From Yinghuangia seranimata (GTDB lineage Bacteria; Actinomycetota; Actinomycetes; Streptomycetales; Streptomycetaceae), in NCBI RefSeq assembly GCF_029953285.1, contig NZ_JASAOI010000038.1, forward strand, positions 1 through 64,000: a stretch of DNA of 64,000 bases. Direction: 5' to 3'. The position numbers were made by a program, and so were the translations under genes. Under the pieces are notes generated by a model. That model was not told the origin of the DNA, did not search any database, and saw only the letters and a program-made list of their open reading frames with translations. Positions 62,465 to 64,000 of this stretch are shown one piece after another; the stretch's first letter is position 1; every line of letters begins with the position of its first letter.

Positions 62465-63763
62465 GTGAGCCCGACCAAGCGCACCGAGACCCCGCGCACC
62501 GTGGTCGTCACCGGTCTGGGCGCGACCACGCCGGTCGGCGGCGACGTCGCCTCGACCTGGTCCGCGCTGCTCGCCGGCAAGTCCGGCATCCGCACGCTGA
62601 CCGAGGACTGGGCTCAGGAGATCCCCGTCCAGTTCGCCGGCCGGGTCGCCGTCGAACCGCTCGAGGTGATGCCGAAGGTCGAGGCCCGCAAGCTCGACCG
62701 CTCCGGCCAGTTCGCGATGATCGCGGCCCGCGAGGCCTGGCGCGACGCCGGCTTCGCCGACAAGAACCTGCCCGCCGAGGACGGCACCGGCGTCACCGTC
62801 GACCCGCTCCGGCTGGGCGTCGCGATCGCGTCCGGCATCGGCGGCGTCACCACGCTCCTCGACGCGTGGGACATCTTCAAGGAGAAGGGCCCGCGCCGCG
62901 TCGGCCCGCTCACCGTGCCGATGCTCATGCCGAACAGCCCGTCCGCGAACGTGGGCATCGAGCTGGGCGCCCGCGCCGGCGTGCACACTCCCGTCAGCGC
63001 CTGCGCCTCCGGCGCGGAGGGCGTCGCGTACGGGCTCGAGATGATCCGCTCGGGCCGCGCCGACGTCGTGCTCTGCGGCGGCACCGAGGCCGCGATCCAC
63101 CCGCTGCCCATGGCGGCGTTCGCCAACATGATGGCGATGTCCAAGCGCAACGACGAGCCGCAGCGCGCCTCGCGCCCCTACGACAAGGCCCGCGACGGCT
63201 TCGTCATGGGCGAGGGCGCCGGCTGCCTGGTCCTGGAGAGCGCCGAGCACGCCGCGGCCCGCGGTGCGCGCGTGTACGCCGAGGTCGCCGGGGCCGGCAT
63301 GACCTCGGACGGCCACCACATCGCGCAGCCCGAGCCGACCGGCCGGGACATCGCGCGCGCGATGGCGCTGGCCATCGAGGACGCGGGCGCCACCCCCGAG
63401 CAGATCGTCCACGTCAACGCGCACGGCACCTCGACCCCCGCGGGCGACATCACCGAGCTGAAGGCCATCCGCGCCGTGCTCGGCGAGCCCGCCGCGGACA
63501 AGGTGTGCGTCACCTCCACCAAGTCGATGACCGGCCACCTGCTGGGCGGCACGGGCGCGGTGGAGTCGGTCGCGACGGTGCTCGCGGTCTACCACCGCAT
63601 GGCGCCGCCCACGATCAACGTGGACGACCCGGACGACGAGGTCTGCGTGGACATCGTCCGCAACGACGCGCGTCCGCTGCCCGAGGGCCAGATCGTCGCG
63701 CTGAACGACTCGTTCGGCTTCGGCGGCCACAACGTGGTCGTCGCCTTCCGCAGCGTGGGCTGA
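62465..63763 (+). CDS. fabF: 3-oxoacyl-ACP synthase II
   Basis: A 432-residue elongating condensing enzyme. Catalytic Cys in VSACASGAEGVAYG (about residue 181), His in VNAHGTSTPAGD (about 320) and His in STKSMTGHLLGGTGA (about 358). The N-terminal motif VVVTGLGATTPVG is typical. GTG 62465. It elongates acyl-ACPs, completing the fab unit. Confidence 0.97.
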   Translation: MSPTKRTETPRTVVVTGLGATTPVGGDVASTWSALLAGKSGIRTLTEDWAQEIPVQFAGRVAVEPLEVMPKVEARKLDRSGQFAMIAAREAWRDAGFADKNLPAEDGTGVTVDPLRLGVAIASGIGGVTTLLDAWDIFKEKGPRRVGPLTVPMLMPNSPSANVGIELGARAGVHTPVSACASGAEGVAYGLEMIRSGRADVVLCGGTEAAIHPLPMAAFANMMAMSKRNDEPQRASRPYDKARDGFVMGEGAGCLVLESAEHAAARGARVYAEVAGAGMTSDGHHIAQPEPTGRDIARAMALAIEDAGATPEQIVHVNAHGTSTPAGDITELKAIRAVLGEPAADKVCVTSTKSMTGHLLGGTGAVESVATVLAVYHRMAPPTINVDDPDDEVCVDIVRNDARPLPEGQIVALNDSFGFGGHNVVVAFRSVG

Positions 63764-63831
63764 CGCAGCCCGCGGCAGCGGACAGTGCGCACGCGCCTTT
63801 GAGAGGCGCGAAGGCACACGGAGACACGGGA

Positions 63832-63859
63832 AAGGGCCGCCCCTTCGGGGGCGGCCCTT
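63832..63859. terminator. Terminator with UUCG tetraloop after fabF
   Basis: A perfect 12-bp stem (AAGGGCCGCCCC at 63832-63843; GGGGCGGCCCTT at 63848-63859) closed by a C(UUCG)G loop, followed by CTCGTTT. It lies between convergent genes. Confidence 0.9.
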
Positions 63860-63899
63860 CTCGTTTCAGCTATCTCGGCGTCTTCGCCCGCGAGGGCGG

Positions 63900-64000
63900 T
63901 CACACCACCTGGTGCAGCCACCGGACGGGCGCGCCCTCGCCGGCGTACCGGAAGGGCTCCAGCTCGTCGTCCCACGGCTTGCCGAGCAGCTTCTCGATCT
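63900..64000 (-). CDS. DUF3145 family protein, C-terminal end (truncated by window edge)
   Basis: The minus-strand frame ending at 63900 reads IEKLLGKPWDDELEPFRYAG and then ...PVRWLHQVV, the characteristic C-terminus of the DUF3145 protein that follows fabF in many streptomycetes. Only 32 codons are present; the start lies to the right of the window. The function is unknown; its steady linkage to the fab genes suggests a lipid-related role. Confidence 0.8.
   Translation of the reverse strand, partial: IEKLLGKPWDDELEPFRYAGEGAPVRWLHQVV

Noticed and set aside
60893-63817. 974-codon minus-strand frame opposite the fab genes
   Set aside because: Overlaps four certain genes and shows no family features.

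Overview
The window is chromosomal DNA from a very GC-rich actinomycete (roughly 70% G+C by eye; genes start at ATG or GTG with GGAGG-type ribosome-binding sites and many ATGA/GTGA overlaps). The set fasR-fabD-fabH-acpP-fabF followed by a DUF3145 gene, a homodimeric aceE next to DUF3052 and peroxiredoxin genes, two TerD genes plus TerC, and a sortase-E type LAETG surface protein all point to Streptomyces or a close relative in the Streptomycetaceae. From memory, the order terD-terD-peroxiredoxin-DUF3052-aceE-...-fasR-fab resembles the S. coelicolor core chromosome near aceE and fabDHPF. I see no phage, insertion sequence, CRISPR array or rRNA. One tRNA-Val is present.

Layout. 1-4.4 kb: the end of a polyamine-type ABC importer operon (potA' potB potC) followed by a Tat-exported spermidine-dehydrogenase-like flavoprotein. 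4.6-8.4 kb: a DMT-type membrane protein, small conserved proteins, a thioredoxin and an anti-sigma factor without an adjacent sigma gene. 8.5-10.7 kb: a divergent DHA2 efflux pump/TetR pair with two matched operator sites. 10.9-15.9 kb: a small secreted protein, a lipoprotein and a MacAB-like three-gene transporter. 15.9-18.4 kb: tRNA-Val(UAC) and two poorly known genes. 18.5-28.3 kb: a tellurium-resistance-type (Ter) stress cluster. It contains a four-gene putative biosynthetic operon (HpcH/HpaI lyase, phosphoribosyltransferase, StiP/PELOTA protein, HAD phosphatase), four TerD-family genes and TerC.

28.4-34.2 kb: peroxiredoxin, a mycothiol-dependent-isomerase-like protein, DUF3052, DUF1918 and aceE. 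34.5-37.3 kb: a polar amino-acid ABC importer. 37.3-43.5 kb: a winged-helix protein and a sugar ABC importer with its own ATPase; one permease carries an inserted SdrD_B-like domain. 43.7-46.7 kb: a MerR/aldo-keto reductase pair and a saccharopine-dehydrogenase-like protein. 46.9-48.9 kb: a 7-bp tandem-repeat tract inside a short ORF that overlaps a GT-B-like gene. 49-53 kb: a LAETG cell-wall protein and a STAND NTPase with TPR repeats. 53-53.8 kb: decayed DNA with an 88-bp tandem repeat. 53.8-58.7 kb: pirin, then a cobalamin riboswitch driving btuF-btuC-btuD-cbiZ for corrinoid uptake and salvage. 58.7-64 kb: fasR and the type II fatty acid synthase initiation/elongation operon, then the end of a DUF3145 gene.

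Functionally, the right half joins central carbon flow (aceE makes acetyl-CoA; the fab genes consume it as malonyl-CoA) with uptake systems. The most speculative but testable signals are: the slippable 7-bp repeat that may set translational coupling of the GT-B-like gene; a shared TACCG-N2-CGGTA site in front of both aceE and the amino-acid importer; and the domain-inserted sugar permease.
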